Source: Vibrio nitrifigilis (GTDB lineage: Bacteria > Pseudomonadota > Gammaproteobacteria > Enterobacterales > Vibrionaceae). Taken from it: a stretch of 64,000 bases of DNA. Within the stretch, counting starts at the first letter, position 1, and each line of letters starts with the position of its first letter. Both the position numbers and the translations under genes were made by a program. Under the pieces are notes generated by a model, which was not told where the DNA came from, did not search any database, and saw only the letters and a list, made by a program, of their open reading frames with translations. Of this stretch, positions 34,462-43,072 are shown in pieces. The stretch covers positions 372,001 to 436,000 of the forward strand of contig NZ_JADPMR010000003.1 of NCBI RefSeq assembly GCF_015686695.1. Reading direction: 5' to 3'.

Positions 34462-34994
34462 AAAACCACATTATAGACCTAAAAAACCTTATTTTAAATA
34501 TGAAAAAACATATAAAAAATACTACAAAAACAATAAATTAAAAAACAAAAATATAGGCAACCGTTTGCTTTTGTTCTAATAAGGAATATCACCATCAAGA
34601 TTCCTATATTAGAAAATCATTTCCCATTTACAATTGACATATGATAATTATTATCACTAAACATAGTATTTTTTACATAAATCCTATGTTTATAAAAAAA
34701 ATTAGACCATTCCTTCCCTAGTAGCCAAAAATCACAAACTACCATATTTAGAACATACCATTAACTTAAATAATTAAATATAAATCATAAACTTAAAATA
34801 AAAAAAGAAGAAATTACCAGCACAACGTACACTTTAAAAACAATTCAAAAACATATGAAAAGTCATGGGTTTTATCCTTTATATCTACCACTTAATGAGT
34901 GGTTTACACTATTATGTAGTTTAATACTTGATTAAAACAATAAAGTAATGCTATTCTTTATTCATATTATTAATAGTGAATAAGGAGCGGTGTT
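34462..34994. other. AT-rich non-coding stretch with Fur box
   Basis: About 530 bp of very AT-rich sequence. It holds an imperfect hairpin at 34579-34612 (AGGAAT/ATTCCT with AT-rich extension), a perfect Fur box at 34642-34656, an AAACATAG/CTATGTTT dyad around 34659-34692, and a six-base dyad ACCACT-N5-AGTGGT at 34887-34903 just before a TTTACA hexamer. The last dyad may be an operator for the 26-codon gene downstream. No tRNA-like or known sRNA sequence was recognised; a RyhB core was looked for and not found. Confidence 0.5.
34642..34656. promoter_or_regulatory. Perfect 7-1-7 Fur box
   Basis: The 15-mer TGATAATTATTATCA is an exact match to the 7-1-7 Fur consensus. A perfect -35 hexamer TTGACA lies 2 bp to its left (34634-34639), so the box would fill the promoter spacer, as in Fur-repressed promoters. 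The -10 expected near 34657-34663 is poor, and the target transcript (rightward or leftward) is not obvious. Confidence 0.65.
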
Positions 34995-35075
34995 ATGATT
35001 TCTTCATCTCAAAAACAGGGATTAGTCATGATTGCAGTGATCGTTGGCCTAATGACACTGCCTATGATTTACTAA
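34995..35075 (+). CDS. 26-residue small membrane protein, unrecognised
   Basis: A 26-codon ORF with ATG preceded by AAGGAGCG at 10-bp spacing. Residues 10-25 form one hydrophobic helix rich in Val, Ile, Leu and Met; a short polar N-terminus (S-S-S-Q-K-Q) precedes it. The stop is 6 bp before a strong terminator, so it is a complete monocistronic unit. Size and shape recall single-helix accessory peptides such as CydX or YnhF, but the sequence is not one I recognise. Confidence 0.65.
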   Translation: MISSSQKQGLVMIAVIVGLMTLPMIY

Positions 35076-35081
35076 TTTCCC

Positions 35082-35133
35082 GTGATTAAAAATAAAAAAG
35101 GACGCTGCAGCGTCCTTTTTTATTTTTAATCAC
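35082..35133. terminator. 52-bp perfect-palindrome bidirectional terminator
   Basis: Two 26-base halves are exact reverse complements, with GGACGCTG as the GC core and A/T-rich arms. It lies between the 26-codon gene and the convergent 122-residue gene. Confidence 0.9.
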
Positions 35134-35160
35134 TTCTATATGTATTTTTATTTCAATAAG

Positions 35161-35529
35161 TTAAAACCCAAAGTGTTGATTAAGCTCGTCCCAGTGCATG
35201 TAATAAAACAGAACAGCAGCGAGTGTCATTAATGTCATTAAAGATAGCGCAATTCTCCATACAAAACGTCCACTTCTGGGTGTTAATTCTTTTTCACACT
35301 CTTTACATGCCAGAAAAAACTCCCTACTTTCCTCGAGAGTCTGGTGACCACTTTCAATTTTTTGTGACATCCCCACTATAAAATGAAGTTTAACGGTAAT
35401 GTGACTTGGTAATCGCTCTTGGCAACTGACGATCAGTTGTTCTAGTTCATTCCCTTGGGCGTGATATTGCTGCTTTAAAAGGGCTTCGAGCCGGTGCGTT
35501 CTCAAAACGACTTGATCCATTTCAGGCAT
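35161..35529 (-). CDS. Hypothetical C-terminally anchored membrane protein
   Basis: A 122-residue protein not recognised. Residues 1-90 are polar and helical, with a C-x2-C pair in the segment C-K-E-C-E-K-E-L; residues ~93-110 are one hydrophobic helix, followed by a short tail, so it is probably a tail-anchored inner-membrane protein. A second ATG three codons downstream (M-D-Q-V) is an equally good start. No operon partner. Confidence 0.6.
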   Translation of the reverse strand: MPEMDQVVLRTHRLEALLKQQYHAQGNELEQLIVSCQERLPSHITVKLHFIVGMSQKIESGHQTLEESREFFLACKECEKELTPRSGRFVWRIALSLMTLMTLAAVLFYYMHWDELNQHFGF

Positions 35530-35713
35530 ACCTTTCCTCCCGTCCCTTGTTAGTATTGAGCATCCCTACTTATCTAACTAAGGCTTATCTATTGAAAGTG
35601 TAGATATAAATGACCGAAATACCATGTGACCAAGCGCCCAAAGGAAAGAATACGGACAGTCACCCCGTTCATTTTCTTTCCTCATACATATCCAAAACCG
35701 ACCCTAAACTAAA

Positions 35714-36733
35714 TTAAGGTAAAAGCCAGTTAGTTTTGGTGGATCGAGAAAACATCCAGCTCATAGCAAGGGAGCCTGCACCAGCAATAAGCACCCACAA
35801 GGGAATAACCCAACCAGGATGCCCTTGGTACCAACCGAACTCTTTCATTGGCCACAGAAAAATAGGGTGCAATAAATAAATACCAAGACTGTACTTACTA
35901 ATAAACGCTATACACTGTTGAGCTTTATGCGGTAACGTCGGAGCGATTGCTCTACCCAAGATAAAGATCATACTTGCCGCTAAAACCACATTAATTGTTT
36001 TATAGGAAAGCCAACGCCCCACTGAATATTTGTCCCGCATGACACTCAGTTCTACGACCGAATGTACGGTAAAATAGAGCGACGTAATCCCAAGAACAAC
36101 GGCAATAACCACCGTTAATGGCGTAATAGGAACCTTTTTAAAAAGCAGATACCCTAATGGCAAATAGCCAGTATAAAGCCATATTTCAGTACTCCATGGC
36201 CCATCTATATGCATGAGATATAGCACGGTAGTCACCAACCAGATACCAACAAAAATGACCCAAATGGCATCATCGACTTGCTTATTAAGCCATTGCAGAA
36301 AAGGAATAACAAAATAGAGTGGAATAAAATAGTAGAAAAAGCCTAAATGATAGTAGGTTGCATGGTGAGGGCTATTCGCCAATGTCTGTTGAGCAACATC
36401 GCTATCAAACCCACCCGCCGATAATCCAGAAAATAGACCATAAAAAACCGACCAGACTACGAATGGAATAACGACCTTACCTAAACGTCTTTTTAGATAA
36501 TAGCTTAACTCAAAAGGACGATGATCACTTAACAATAGCGCGCCCGAAATTAAGATAAACACGGGCACAGCCCAGCGAGTAGAACCGTTAACAGAAACAG
36601 CAGTTAACCATTCCCCATCAGGAATCACACCAAATTGTTCTCGGTATGGTGCTAATACATGAATTGCAATAACAGCGACTGCCGCTACACAGCGTAATAA
36701 ATCAAAAAATATAACTCGATTTTCTTTTTCCAT
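35714..36733 (-). CDS. Acyltransferase-3 family membrane protein (WecH/OafA-like)
   Basis: A 339-residue integral membrane protein with about ten helices. The N-terminal F-F-D-L-L-R-C-V-A-A-V-A-V-I-A-I-H-V and R-W-A-V-P-V-F-I-L-I-S-G are the acyltransferase-3 signature, including the conserved His. Such proteins O-acetylate surface polysaccharides; WecH acts on enterobacterial common antigen. No glycan locus is adjacent, so the acceptor is unknown. Confidence 0.8.
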   Translation of the reverse strand: MEKENRVIFFDLLRCVAAVAVIAIHVLAPYREQFGVIPDGEWLTAVSVNGSTRWAVPVFILISGALLLSDHRPFELSYYLKRRLGKVVIPFVVWSVFYGLFSGLSAGGFDSDVAQQTLANSPHHATYYHLGFFYYFIPLYFVIPFLQWLNKQVDDAIWVIFVGIWLVTTVLYLMHIDGPWSTEIWLYTGYLPLGYLLFKKVPITPLTVVIAVVLGITSLYFTVHSVVELSVMRDKYSVGRWLSYKTINVVLAASMIFILGRAIAPTLPHKAQQCIAFISKYSLGIYLLHPIFLWPMKEFGWYQGHPGWVIPLWVLIAGAGSLAMSWMFSRSTKTNWLLP

Positions 36734-37121
36734 TCCTTTTCTCGCTTTTTATAGCATGCCATTACTATAAAGTCCTACTTTCCTAGTGTGTAAAACTGTT
36801 GTCAGTGACAAGTAAACATCATCCCCTATTCGTTTATTTTCAGAGAATCATCACTAACTATACACAATTCCTTCCAAGATGCGGTTCAGCGAAAATGAAT
36901 TAGCGGCAAGCTAACTGACTGCGCCCAATATCGCATCCATTATTAGGTTCGCTCTAGAATTGTAAATGAAGTCCTGAATCCTGCGTTGTAAGGTTAAGGG
37001 GACACATAGATATAACCTATTGGAACAATAAATAAACTCCATTGTTATTCATTCAACATCCTCGCTATTCTTTTTATCGACAAAACGCAACAAGTCACTT
37101 ACAGATAATAAGAGGTGAGCT
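36734..37121. other. Spacer between acyltransferase and dps
   Basis: 388 bp with no credible gene. The right end contains a possible dps promoter, with TTGTTA near 37041 and TATTCT about 20 bp later, and an AAGAGGTG ribosome-binding site before the ATG. No terminator or long repeat was found. Confidence 0.4.
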
Positions 37122-37592
37122 ATGAATACTAACTTAATCGGTTTAGACCAAGAACAAAGTCAACAATTGGCTCTATCACTTAATCGCTTACTTGCTAACT
37201 ACCAAGTGTTCTACATGAACACTCGTGGCTACCATTGGAACATCAAGGGCAAAGAATTCTTTGTCTTACATGAAAAATTTGAAGAAATTTATACTGATTT
37301 ACAAACCAAAATCGATGAAATAGCGGAACGCATTCGCACACTAGAAGCGCAACCATTACATAGCTTTTCTAGTTATATCGAACACTCAGAAATTAAAGAA
37401 CACACGAACGTAACTGATGGCCAAAGCACAGTAACAGGGCTAGTTAAAGGGTTCGGTCAATTAATTAGCCAGCAACGAAATGTTCTCTCTATTGCGGCAG
37501 AGGCTGGAGATGAAGGCACAGCAGCTCAAATGGGAGATTATATTCGCGAGCAAGAGAAACTTGTTTGGATGCTAAATGCTTGGTTGCAATAA
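37122..37592 (+). CDS. Dps-family DNA-protecting ferritin-like protein
   Basis: A 156-residue four-helix ferritin-like protein. The ferroxidase segment Y-H-W-N-I-K-G-x-E-F-F-V-L-H-E-K-F-E-E-I-Y (from about residue 29) is the Dps signature shared across the subunit interface. Dps dodecamers oxidise iron with peroxide and can coat DNA in stationary phase. Monocistronic; the N-terminus is short and not lysine-rich, so DNA binding is not certain. Confidence 0.93.
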   Translation: MNTNLIGLDQEQSQQLALSLNRLLANYQVFYMNTRGYHWNIKGKEFFVLHEKFEEIYTDLQTKIDEIAERIRTLEAQPLHSFSSYIEHSEIKEHTNVTDGQSTVTGLVKGFGQLISQQRNVLSIAAEAGDEGTAAQMGDYIREQEKLVWMLNAWLQ

Positions 37593-37654
37593 TAATTACA
37601 TTTATTAGTGTAACGCGTTACTCATTGTTCTCTCCACAATGAGTTATGAAGAGC

Positions 37655-37677
37655 AAAGCCCTCATTCGAGGGCTTTT
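37655..37677. terminator. Terminator overlapping the arsJ stop
   Basis: AAAGCCCTC and GAGGGCTTT arms around a 4-base loop, with T4 on the plus side, terminate dps transcription. The hairpin includes the arsJ stop codon. A second hairpin (CTCATTGT/ACAATGAG, 37621-37642) lies closer to dps without a T-run. Confidence 0.7.
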
Positions 37678-38891
37678 CGCTGTTGGTGACGAGGAAGCCA
37701 CAGCGATATTAGACTAGTCAGGAGCAAAAATACCACCGACGCCCACAAGCACAATGCTAACCCACCGATTAAGAATAACGAGCCGGAAAGCACGGTTCCG
37801 ATCAAGCGGCCCAAGGCATTCGCCATATAATAAAAGCCGATATCAAGTGAAACCCCATCCTCACTCGCGTAACTAACGATAAGATAAGAGTGCAACGATG
37901 AATTGATGGCAAATACGGCCCCAAATATCAGCAACCCTAACGTCACTACCCAATGAATGTACCATTGGTATGTAATCCCTAATGCTACCGCTATCGTAAC
38001 AACAGATAGAAGACATGCCCAACCCAATGCTGCTTTACCATCGGGAACATGACTGGCATGTTTTCCTGTCAATCGCGGGGCTATTCCCTGCACCACACCG
38101 TACCCAATGACCCATACGGCAATAAATCCCCCCACCTGCATGTAGTCCCACGCAAAAACAGACCCTAAATAGACAGGTAAAGCGACAACAAACCAAACAT
38201 CACGAGCACCAAACAGAAATAGCCGTGCAGCAGATAAGATATTTACCGATCGAGATTTAGAAAAAATCTCACTAAATTTCGGTTTCTTTTTAGCTTTGCC
38301 AAGGTCTTTTTTTAACCCAATTAAACTGCCAAGTAATACACCAGCAAGAATCGCAGCCATCAATAACACAGCACCGCGAAATCCAATCAGAGAAAGTAAT
38401 AGACCGCCGGCAAAAAAACCAAAGCCCTTGAGTGCATTCTTTGATCCAGTTAAAAGTGCCACCCAACGATACAGTGTTCCTTGCTGATCCTGAGTGACAA
38501 AGCTTTTTACTGCACTCTTTGCACTCATTTTATTAAGATCTTTTGCTATACCAGATAGAGCTTGGGCAGACATTACCCACACCATGGTTAACCATGAAGT
38601 GGGCGCTGCAAGCATAATAAGCGACACAATTTGTAGCGCTAACCCAATGTTCATCGTCCGATTAAGACCAAGTCTGGCCCCTAACCAACCACCGATTAAG
38701 TTAGTGACGACACCAAACAGCTCATAAAAAAGAAATAATGCAGCGATCTGTAACGTGTCGTAACCCAACTGGTGGAAATACAGCACCACCAGCATTCTTA
38801 GAGCCCCATCGGTCACTGTAAAATTCCAGTAATTAAAAGTAACCAGTAGATATTGCCGGGTCAGGCTGTCCATTTGTTGCCACTTACGCAT
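37662..38891 (-). CDS. arsJ: Organoarsenical efflux permease ArsJ (MFS)
   Basis: A 12-helix major facilitator protein. The N-terminal segment Y-L-L-V-T-F-N-Y-W-N-F-T-V-T-D-G-A-L-R-M-L-V is characteristic of ArsJ, which exports 1-arseno-3-phosphoglycerate. The ATG at 38891 (M-R-K-W-Q-Q) is chosen because AGGA lies 7 bp upstream and the product is 409 residues, the family's usual size; longer readings run into gapdh. The linked GAPDH makes the exported substrate from arsenate. Confidence 0.92.
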   Translation of the reverse strand: MRKWQQMDSLTRQYLLVTFNYWNFTVTDGALRMLVVLYFHQLGYDTLQIAALFLFYELFGVVTNLIGGWLGARLGLNRTMNIGLALQIVSLIMLAAPTSWLTMVWVMSAQALSGIAKDLNKMSAKSAVKSFVTQDQQGTLYRWVALLTGSKNALKGFGFFAGGLLLSLIGFRGAVLLMAAILAGVLLGSLIGLKKDLGKAKKKPKFSEIFSKSRSVNILSAARLFLFGARDVWFVVALPVYLGSVFAWDYMQVGGFIAVWVIGYGVVQGIAPRLTGKHASHVPDGKAALGWACLLSVVTIAVALGITYQWYIHWVVTLGLLIFGAVFAINSSLHSYLIVSYASEDGVSLDIGFYYMANALGRLIGTVLSGSLFLIGGLALCLWASVVFLLLTSLISLWLPRHQQRKALE

Positions 38892-38949
38892 GAGTTTTCC
38901 TAGTTCATTGAGCTTAAGGATCATCATGTTCCTAAAGCTCAAAAAGCTC

Positions 38950-39954
38950 TTAATTAGCCATACCAACCAAACGAACCAGCTCAGAAGTTCGTGTCGCATA
39001 CCCCATTTCATTGTCATACCAAGCATAGATTTTTACCATGCGGGAACCCACTACCATGGTCGACAATGCATCAACAACTGTTGAACGTTTATCGCCACGA
39101 TAATCAATTGAGACGAGCGGTTTAGTTTCAAACCCAAGAATACCTTTTAGCTCTCCTTGAGAGGCTTGTTGGAGTAATTGGTTTACTTCTTTGGCACTCG
39201 TGTCTTTCTGTACATCAAAGACAATATCGGTAAGTGACGCATTCGCCAAAGGAACGCGAACTGCATGGCCATTAATTTTTCCCTCCAATTCTGGAAAGAT
39301 TTCAATAATGGCTTTCGCGCTGCCAGTCGTCGTTGGAATCAGACTCATGCCACATGCTCTAGCCCGGCGCAGGTCTTTATGAGGGGCATCAAGTATGGTT
39401 TGCGTATTAGTCAGGTCATGAATCGTCGTAAAAGACGCCTGTTCAATACCTAATTTTTCATGAATGACTTTTACAATTGGGGCAATGCAATTTGTAGTAC
39501 ATGATGCGGCTGTCACGATGCGGTGAATTGCAGGGTCAAAAATATGGTGATTCACTCCTACCACGATATTCGCCACTTGTTCATCTTTAACCGGTGCCGA
39601 AACAACCACCCGTTTTACACCTTGCTTCAAATACAGATTCAGACAATCCATATTGCGGTGAACACCTGTAGACTCAATCACCACATCACAATCTGACCAA
39701 TCTACAGCACTGATCTCGCGTTCTTGCGTCACGGCTAGTTGATGACCATCAATCCAAAGTGAATCGAGATTTGCAGTCACCTCGTGATGCCAACGGCCTT
39801 GAATAGAGTCAAATTCTAAGAGATGCGCCAACGTTTCTGAGTCACCCGCAGCATCGTTCACCCTGATAAAGTCTAATTCTGGCCAATCAAATGCCGCTCT
39901 TAACGCCAAACGACCGATTCGACCAAATCCGTTAATTCCAACTTTTATCGCCAT
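38950..39954 (-). CDS. Arsenate-resistance glyceraldehyde-3-phosphate dehydrogenase
   Basis: A 334-residue GAPDH with the N-terminal NAD-binding G-I-N-G-F-G-R-I-G-R and catalytic Cys in A-S-C-T-T-N-C. In ars operons this paralogue uses arsenate instead of phosphate to form 1-arseno-3-phosphoglycerate for ArsJ. It lies between arsR and arsJ on the same strand, which separates it from the glycolytic gapA. ArsR stops 9 bp before its ATG. Confidence 0.92.
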   Translation of the reverse strand: MAIKVGINGFGRIGRLALRAAFDWPELDFIRVNDAAGDSETLAHLLEFDSIQGRWHHEVTANLDSLWIDGHQLAVTQEREISAVDWSDCDVVIESTGVHRNMDCLNLYLKQGVKRVVVSAPVKDEQVANIVVGVNHHIFDPAIHRIVTAASCTTNCIAPIVKVIHEKLGIEQASFTTIHDLTNTQTILDAPHKDLRRARACGMSLIPTTTGSAKAIIEIFPELEGKINGHAVRVPLANASLTDIVFDVQKDTSAKEVNQLLQQASQGELKGILGFETKPLVSIDYRGDKRSTVVDALSTMVVGSRMVKIYAWYDNEMGYATRTSELVRLVGMAN

Positions 39955-39963
39955 TTTCTTCCC

Positions 39964-40299
39964 CTAAGAGCAGCACGGATGCTTGATTTCATCTAAACGT
40001 TTCCGGTCTTTAATATATTGATTTTTCAAACAATCAGATTCAGACAAACCAGCAATAATCGCCATTAACCAACCAGGTAAATCGGATGCAATTCTGTAGT
40101 ACACCCATTGCCCTTGTCGTTCATCTGCCAAAATGCCACTTTGGCGCATTAACGCTAAGTGACGAGAAACCTTAGGTTGGTTTTCATTAAGTGCTTCTGT
40201 CAGTTCACATACACATACACTCTGCTGAGCAGCAATTAACAAAAGACAACGCAGGCGAGTTTCATCGGCCAGCAATTTAAAAAATTGGTGTGGCAACAT
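39964..40299 (-). CDS. arsR: ArsR-family arsenic-responsive repressor
   Basis: A 111-residue winged-helix repressor. The metal-sensing C-V-C-E-L lies at the DNA-recognition region (near residue 30), as in ArsR proteins that bind As(III). The recognition helix Q-P-K-V-S-R-H-L-A-L-M-R follows, and the C-terminus ends H-P-C-C-S, which may add thiol ligands. First gene of arsR-gapdh-arsJ; a GAGG ribosome-binding site precedes the ATG. Confidence 0.93.
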   Translation of the reverse strand: MLPHQFFKLLADETRLRCLLLIAAQQSVCVCELTEALNENQPKVSRHLALMRQSGILADERQGQWVYYRIASDLPGWLMAIIAGLSESDCLKNQYIKDRKRLDEIKHPCCS

Positions 40300-40318
40300 A
40301 GTTCTGACCTCATATTCA

Positions 40319-40332
40319 CATATCCATATATG
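40319..40332 (-). promoter_or_regulatory. ArsR operator candidate
   Basis: A perfect inverted repeat CATAT-N4-ATATG lies 20 bp upstream of the arsR ATG. Similar short AT-rich dyads are operators of ArsR proteins. Inference from position and symmetry. Confidence 0.5.
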
Positions 40333-40456
40333 CTAATTGATAATAGTCTGAAGTCGATAGCTAGACCGCGACTGTCATAAAAAATTCATTGATGTAAAAA
40401 TAAGGGAGAGGTAATAGAAAGGGCGTTTAAGACACCTGCAACACAGGTGTCGGGCA

Positions 40457-41683
40457 TTAAACTAAACGGTGGATATCTTGGCTCCACTTTAATGCTTCGG
40501 TCAATTCATGCGTCACAGTGTCGACTTTGATACCGAGCTTTTGACATAACAGACTGATTTGTTGCCAATTGGCCTGTTCATAACATTCTTCAATGTCTAA
40601 TAAAGCACCAATGGCTCCTTTTCGGTCAACCAAAGCACTTTTAATTTCATCCGTCAGAGGTAGCTCTTCAATTAACTCATTGAGTGGTGCATCTAATAAC
40701 GCATCAAGTACCGAGAACAAACCAATGAGAAAAGCATGATCCTGATGTTGTTGAAATTGGCGATAACGAGACATTAAGTGACAAAACTGAGCGCGTTGTA
40801 ACGCTAAGCTATAGAGTTCCTTGGGTTTTTGTAGAGAGATGTAAGACGCAACCGCGAGTGAAACGAAAATACGTAAACGGTCTTGCCCTAAATACACTAA
40901 TGCCTGACGAAAAGACGAAATAGGGACAGCTAACCGATCCGACATCGAGTTCACAAAGCGCAATAGCTTATAGGAGAGCGCTACATCCTGTGCCACGATC
41001 TCTTCTACTCGTTTAAAATTGACGTCTTCTCGACAGACCTCTTTAAACAACTGCATAGTAATGACATGCTCAGGGCTGATGTATTTACGCTTAATCATCT
41101 CCGGTTTACTAAAAAAGAAACCTTGGAAAAACTTAAAACCAGCGCTTCTTGCTTGTTCAAACTCTTCTTTGGTCTCAACTTTTTCAGCTAAAAACTTTCG
41201 CTTACTCCCATTGCCGACCCGGGTTCTTACAAATTCGCACGCAGCATCCATTCCCAGCGCTCGAACATCCAATTTAACGATATGGATAAAAGGTAAAAAA
41301 CGTTCCCACTCTGGCCCATAAACAAAATCGTCTAATGCGATCAAATACCCTTTTAAATACAGTTCTCTAATCGCTTCCAATAATTCATCGGTAGGCTCAC
41401 ATGTTTCTAAAACTTCAACAACAATCTGTTCCTTAGGCAAAATAAGCGGTAGACGTTGAATCAAGCTGTTATATGGAAAATTAATAAAACATCGGGAGCG
41501 AGAAATCGCGGGGTTGCGTCCCATAGAGAGGAAATTTTCAATAATTAAACGATAAGTCGCTCGATCCGAATCCATATATTCTGGAAATGCGTTGGTTTCA
41601 CCATCACGAAATAACAGCTCATAGCCTAGCGTATGTTTTTTGGCGTTAAGGATGGGCTGGCGCGCAACATAAGTGGTATACAT
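40457..41683 (-). CDS. EAL-HDOD domain signalling protein
   Basis: A 408-residue protein with an N-terminal EAL-type domain (residues ~5-205) and a C-terminal HDOD domain (~210-400). Acidic residues for metal and cyclic-di-GMP binding are largely present: Y-E-L-L-F-R, I-N-F-P-Y-N, E-V-L-E, A-L-D-D-F, V-K-L-D, and F-F-Q-G-F. V. cholerae has a similar protein (I recall CdgJ, VC0137) that affects motility, and this may be its orthologue. Monocistronic. Confidence 0.8.
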   Translation of the reverse strand: MYTTYVARQPILNAKKHTLGYELLFRDGETNAFPEYMDSDRATYRLIIENFLSMGRNPAISRSRCFINFPYNSLIQRLPLILPKEQIVVEVLETCEPTDELLEAIRELYLKGYLIALDDFVYGPEWERFLPFIHIVKLDVRALGMDAACEFVRTRVGNGSKRKFLAEKVETKEEFEQARSAGFKFFQGFFFSKPEMIKRKYISPEHVITMQLFKEVCREDVNFKRVEEIVAQDVALSYKLLRFVNSMSDRLAVPISSFRQALVYLGQDRLRIFVSLAVASYISLQKPKELYSLALQRAQFCHLMSRYRQFQQHQDHAFLIGLFSVLDALLDAPLNELIEELPLTDEIKSALVDRKGAIGALLDIEECYEQANWQQISLLCQKLGIKVDTVTHELTEALKWSQDIHRLV

Positions 41684-41941
41684 GTCACCTCAAATAGCTT
41701 TTAAGCTTTACAATGCAAATGATAATGAAAGCTCTGGGCGAACTTATCTCTTATTGATGAGCCTCTATACTAGCGATTGTTATCCCTACCTCCAAGGGGG
41801 TAATAGCAAAGTTTTACAAAATTCATTTACTTAGATAAATGAAATACATCGATTTTAATGACATTACCATCTTTGTATTAATAACAGGTTCTTACAATTG
41901 CTTTTCTTCCCCAGTTGCTTATCCTAAGGTTAATTGCGGTT

Positions 41942-42952
41942 ATGCTGGATCAATACATGACATCGAGTAATGCTCTCTCCTACACCCTCACTCAAGAATC
42001 TGAGTTTTTGCAAAAAATGCAATCTGAAGTCACTCAGCTATGGAGCACCAGAAATGACGGTTTCTATCGCTCAGCCGATAAAACGAAAATTTATTGGTGT
42101 AGTCTGACGAATAAAAATCATGACAAAGCTATTGTAATGGTTAATGGTCGCATTGAGTCGGTGTGGAAATACCAAGAGTTATTCTTCGATTTATATCAGC
42201 TTGGATACGATATTTACTCTTTTGACCATCGAGGTCAAGGTAGCTCACAACGCCTAATTGAAAATCCAGAAATGGGGCATGTGGGAGAATTTAATGATTA
42301 CATCAATGATCTCGCATCCCTCATCAAGTTGTTTGCTTTAGAACATTACCAGCAACGGTTTCTGCTCGGGCATTCAATGGGGGGAGCCATTGCAACGCGC
42401 TATCTACAAACACACCCCGAGAACCCATTTCAAGCCATGGCATTAACTGCGCCTATGTTTGGTGTTCATATTCCATGGCAATTGCGCCCAATTGCCATTC
42501 CTCTTACACAAATTATGACCGCGACCTCAGTACAGCCCAAATATGCTCCTGGCTTTTCTGGTTACTATCCAAGACCATTTGAAACCAACCCGCTGACTCA
42601 CAGCAAAGTACGATATCAATGGTTTAGAGAGTTATATGAAGATAAACCAGAGCTTAAGCTTGGTGGTCCAAGTACCCGCTGGGTTTGGCAAGGTTTAATG
42701 GCAGCCAAACAATGCCTGCAATTAACCCGCCAAGTTAAAATACCAACACTCGTCGTTCAAGCAGAGCTCGATTCAATCGTGGATAATAAAGCACAAACTC
42801 GCTTCGTGACGAAACTGGCTAAAACCAACCCAGACACTCAGTTAGAAGTTATTCATGGTGCTCGCCATGAACTGATGTTCGAAAGTGATGAATATCGCAA
42901 TCAGGTATTAACCACGATTTTAGATTTTTTGCATCGACAGGCAGATAAATAG
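41942..42952 (+). CDS. pldB: Lysophospholipase L2 PldB (alpha/beta hydrolase)
   Basis: A 336-residue alpha/beta hydrolase. The nucleophile is in G-H-S-M-G-G-A, the acid in A-E-L-D-S-I-V-D, and the histidine in G-A-R-H-E-L-M-F-E, matching PldB. E. coli has pldB followed by the HAD phosphatase yigL, as here. Start options are ATG 41942 and ATG 41957 (GGA 8 nt upstream); a TTG at 41915 seems less likely. Confidence 0.88.
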   Translation: MLDQYMTSSNALSYTLTQESEFLQKMQSEVTQLWSTRNDGFYRSADKTKIYWCSLTNKNHDKAIVMVNGRIESVWKYQELFFDLYQLGYDIYSFDHRGQGSSQRLIENPEMGHVGEFNDYINDLASLIKLFALEHYQQRFLLGHSMGGAIATRYLQTHPENPFQAMALTAPMFGVHIPWQLRPIAIPLTQIMTATSVQPKYAPGFSGYYPRPFETNPLTHSKVRYQWFRELYEDKPELKLGGPSTRWVWQGLMAAKQCLQLTRQVKIPTLVVQAELDSIVDNKAQTRFVTKLAKTNPDTQLEVIHGARHELMFESDEYRNQVLTTILDFLHRQADK

Positions 42953-43072
42953 AGGAAACACCTTCGTTAAACCTTTACCCCATTTTATTGCCTATATGCA
43001 GTACACTATGACTCAATTTTTATTTATATTGCTGTGGTCAGTCTAGGCCACACCTTTCACTATGAGGGTTAT

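Noticed and set aside
34462..34994. RyhB small RNA
   Set aside because: The conserved RyhB core was looked for on both strands and not seen, despite the Fur box.
41701..41740. Second Fur box upstream of the EAL-HDOD gene
   Set aside because: A partial match (AATGATAATGAAA) without the second half of the dyad. Too weak to call.
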